Assembly: GCA_002490315.1 (NCBI GenBank)
Contig: DLKG01000061.1
Location: forward strand, 1-14,745
DNA from: Prevotella sp. UBA7594
GTDB taxonomy: Bacteria > Bacteroidota > Bacteroidia > Bacteroidales > Bacteroidaceae
Length of the DNA stretch: 14,745 nucleotides
Direction: 5' to 3'
Shown: positions 14,658-14,745 of the stretch, piece by piece
Layout: every line of letters begins with the position of its first letter
Numbering within the stretch: the first letter of the stretch is position 1
The notes under the pieces: model-generated
What the model was told of the DNA's origin: nothing
Seen by the model: the letters and a program-made list of their open reading frames with translations, nothing else
Database searches by the model: none
Made by a program: the position numbers and the translations under genes

Positions 14658-14745
14658 GCGGAGGTCTCCGGCCTCCGCAGTAAGCAATAAATACTAACAT
14701 ATTGATATTTAATCGATTACGTACAAAGGGTGCTGCGGAGGCCGG
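14658..14745. repeat. Palindromic G+C-rich element, incomplete at the window edge
   Basis: GCGGAGG (14658-14664) and CCTCCGC (14672-14678) form a local hairpin with a 7-nt loop. CCGGCCTCCGCAG (14668-14680) recurs in inverted orientation as CTGCGGAGGCCGG (14733-14745), the last bases of the window, 52 bp away. The second element may continue outside. It resembles repetitive extragenic palindromes, and no transposase gene is visible. Confidence 0.65.

Larger units (their letters stand above)
14339..14745. other. Control region upstream of susC, without a credible gene
   Basis: This 407-bp A+T-rich stretch carries the susC promoter, two families of direct repeats, a CTTTTTT/AAAAAAG palindrome (14512-14525) and a G+C-rich palindromic element at the window edge. 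An open frame of 103 codons on the - strand (14389-14700) is judged not to be a gene. The next gene beyond 14745 is unknown. Confidence 0.6.

Noticed and set aside
14389..14700. 103-codon open frame on the - strand upstream of susC
   Set aside because: It spans the direct repeats, a palindromic element and the predicted -33 region, and its translation simply reflects the repeats (CLHVK recurring). It is more likely regulatory DNA.

Overview
The window looks like a chromosomal segment of a Bacteroidales bacterium, most likely Prevotella or a close relative. The evidence is a SusC/SusD pair, a one-protein hybrid two-component regulator, lipoproteins with acidic residues after the lipid cysteine, promoter boxes of the Bacteroidetes type (TTTG, then TAnnTTTG), and a secreted protein with a Prevotella-style type IX C-terminal tail. 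No tRNA, rRNA, CRISPR array or transposase gene was seen. Assignments come from reading the sequence and translations, without database searches.

Layout: positions 1-1206 (+ strand) hold the 3' end of rsmI (16S rRNA 2'-O-methyltransferase) and a coiled-coil lipoprotein. Positions 1207-1519 are a convergent intergenic gap filled by a G+C-rich repeat: one inverted and five direct copies of a 32-33 bp unit. Everything from 1520 to 14338 is on the - strand. Read 5' to 3' on that strand, it is susC (14338-11237), susD (11208-9460), a surface glycan-binding lipoprotein (9438-8020) and a GH32-like glycosidase (7944-6364), ending at a strong terminator (6294-6341). A second unit follows: a T9SS-type secreted protein with a carbohydrate-binding-like N-terminus (6137-4692) and a 66-residue small protein (4611-4411), ending at terminator 4342-4375. 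Last comes a 912-residue hybrid two-component regulator (4258-1520) with its own promoter. The far right (14339-14745) is the control region of the SusC operon, with a promoter, two sets of direct repeats and a palindromic repeat that reaches the window edge.

Inferred role: this is a polysaccharide utilisation locus (PUL), probably for a fructan (levan or inulin). Three things point there together: the GH32-like enzyme, the binding protein whose C-terminus resembles a domain found beside GH32 genes, and the regulator whose sensor is a sugar-binding periplasmic domain like that of the fructose-sensing BT1754 of Bacteroides thetaiotaomicron. In the working model the surface lipoproteins bind and cut the glycan, SusC/SusD import oligosaccharides, and the regulator senses released sugar in the periplasm and activates susC. 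The inner-membrane fructose transporter, fructokinase and other fructanases of complete loci are not in the window.

No wholly new system was found. The parts most worth a second look are the helically phased direct repeats upstream of susC, the secreted protein plus acidic small protein between PUL and regulator, and the structured repeat array at 1248-1506.
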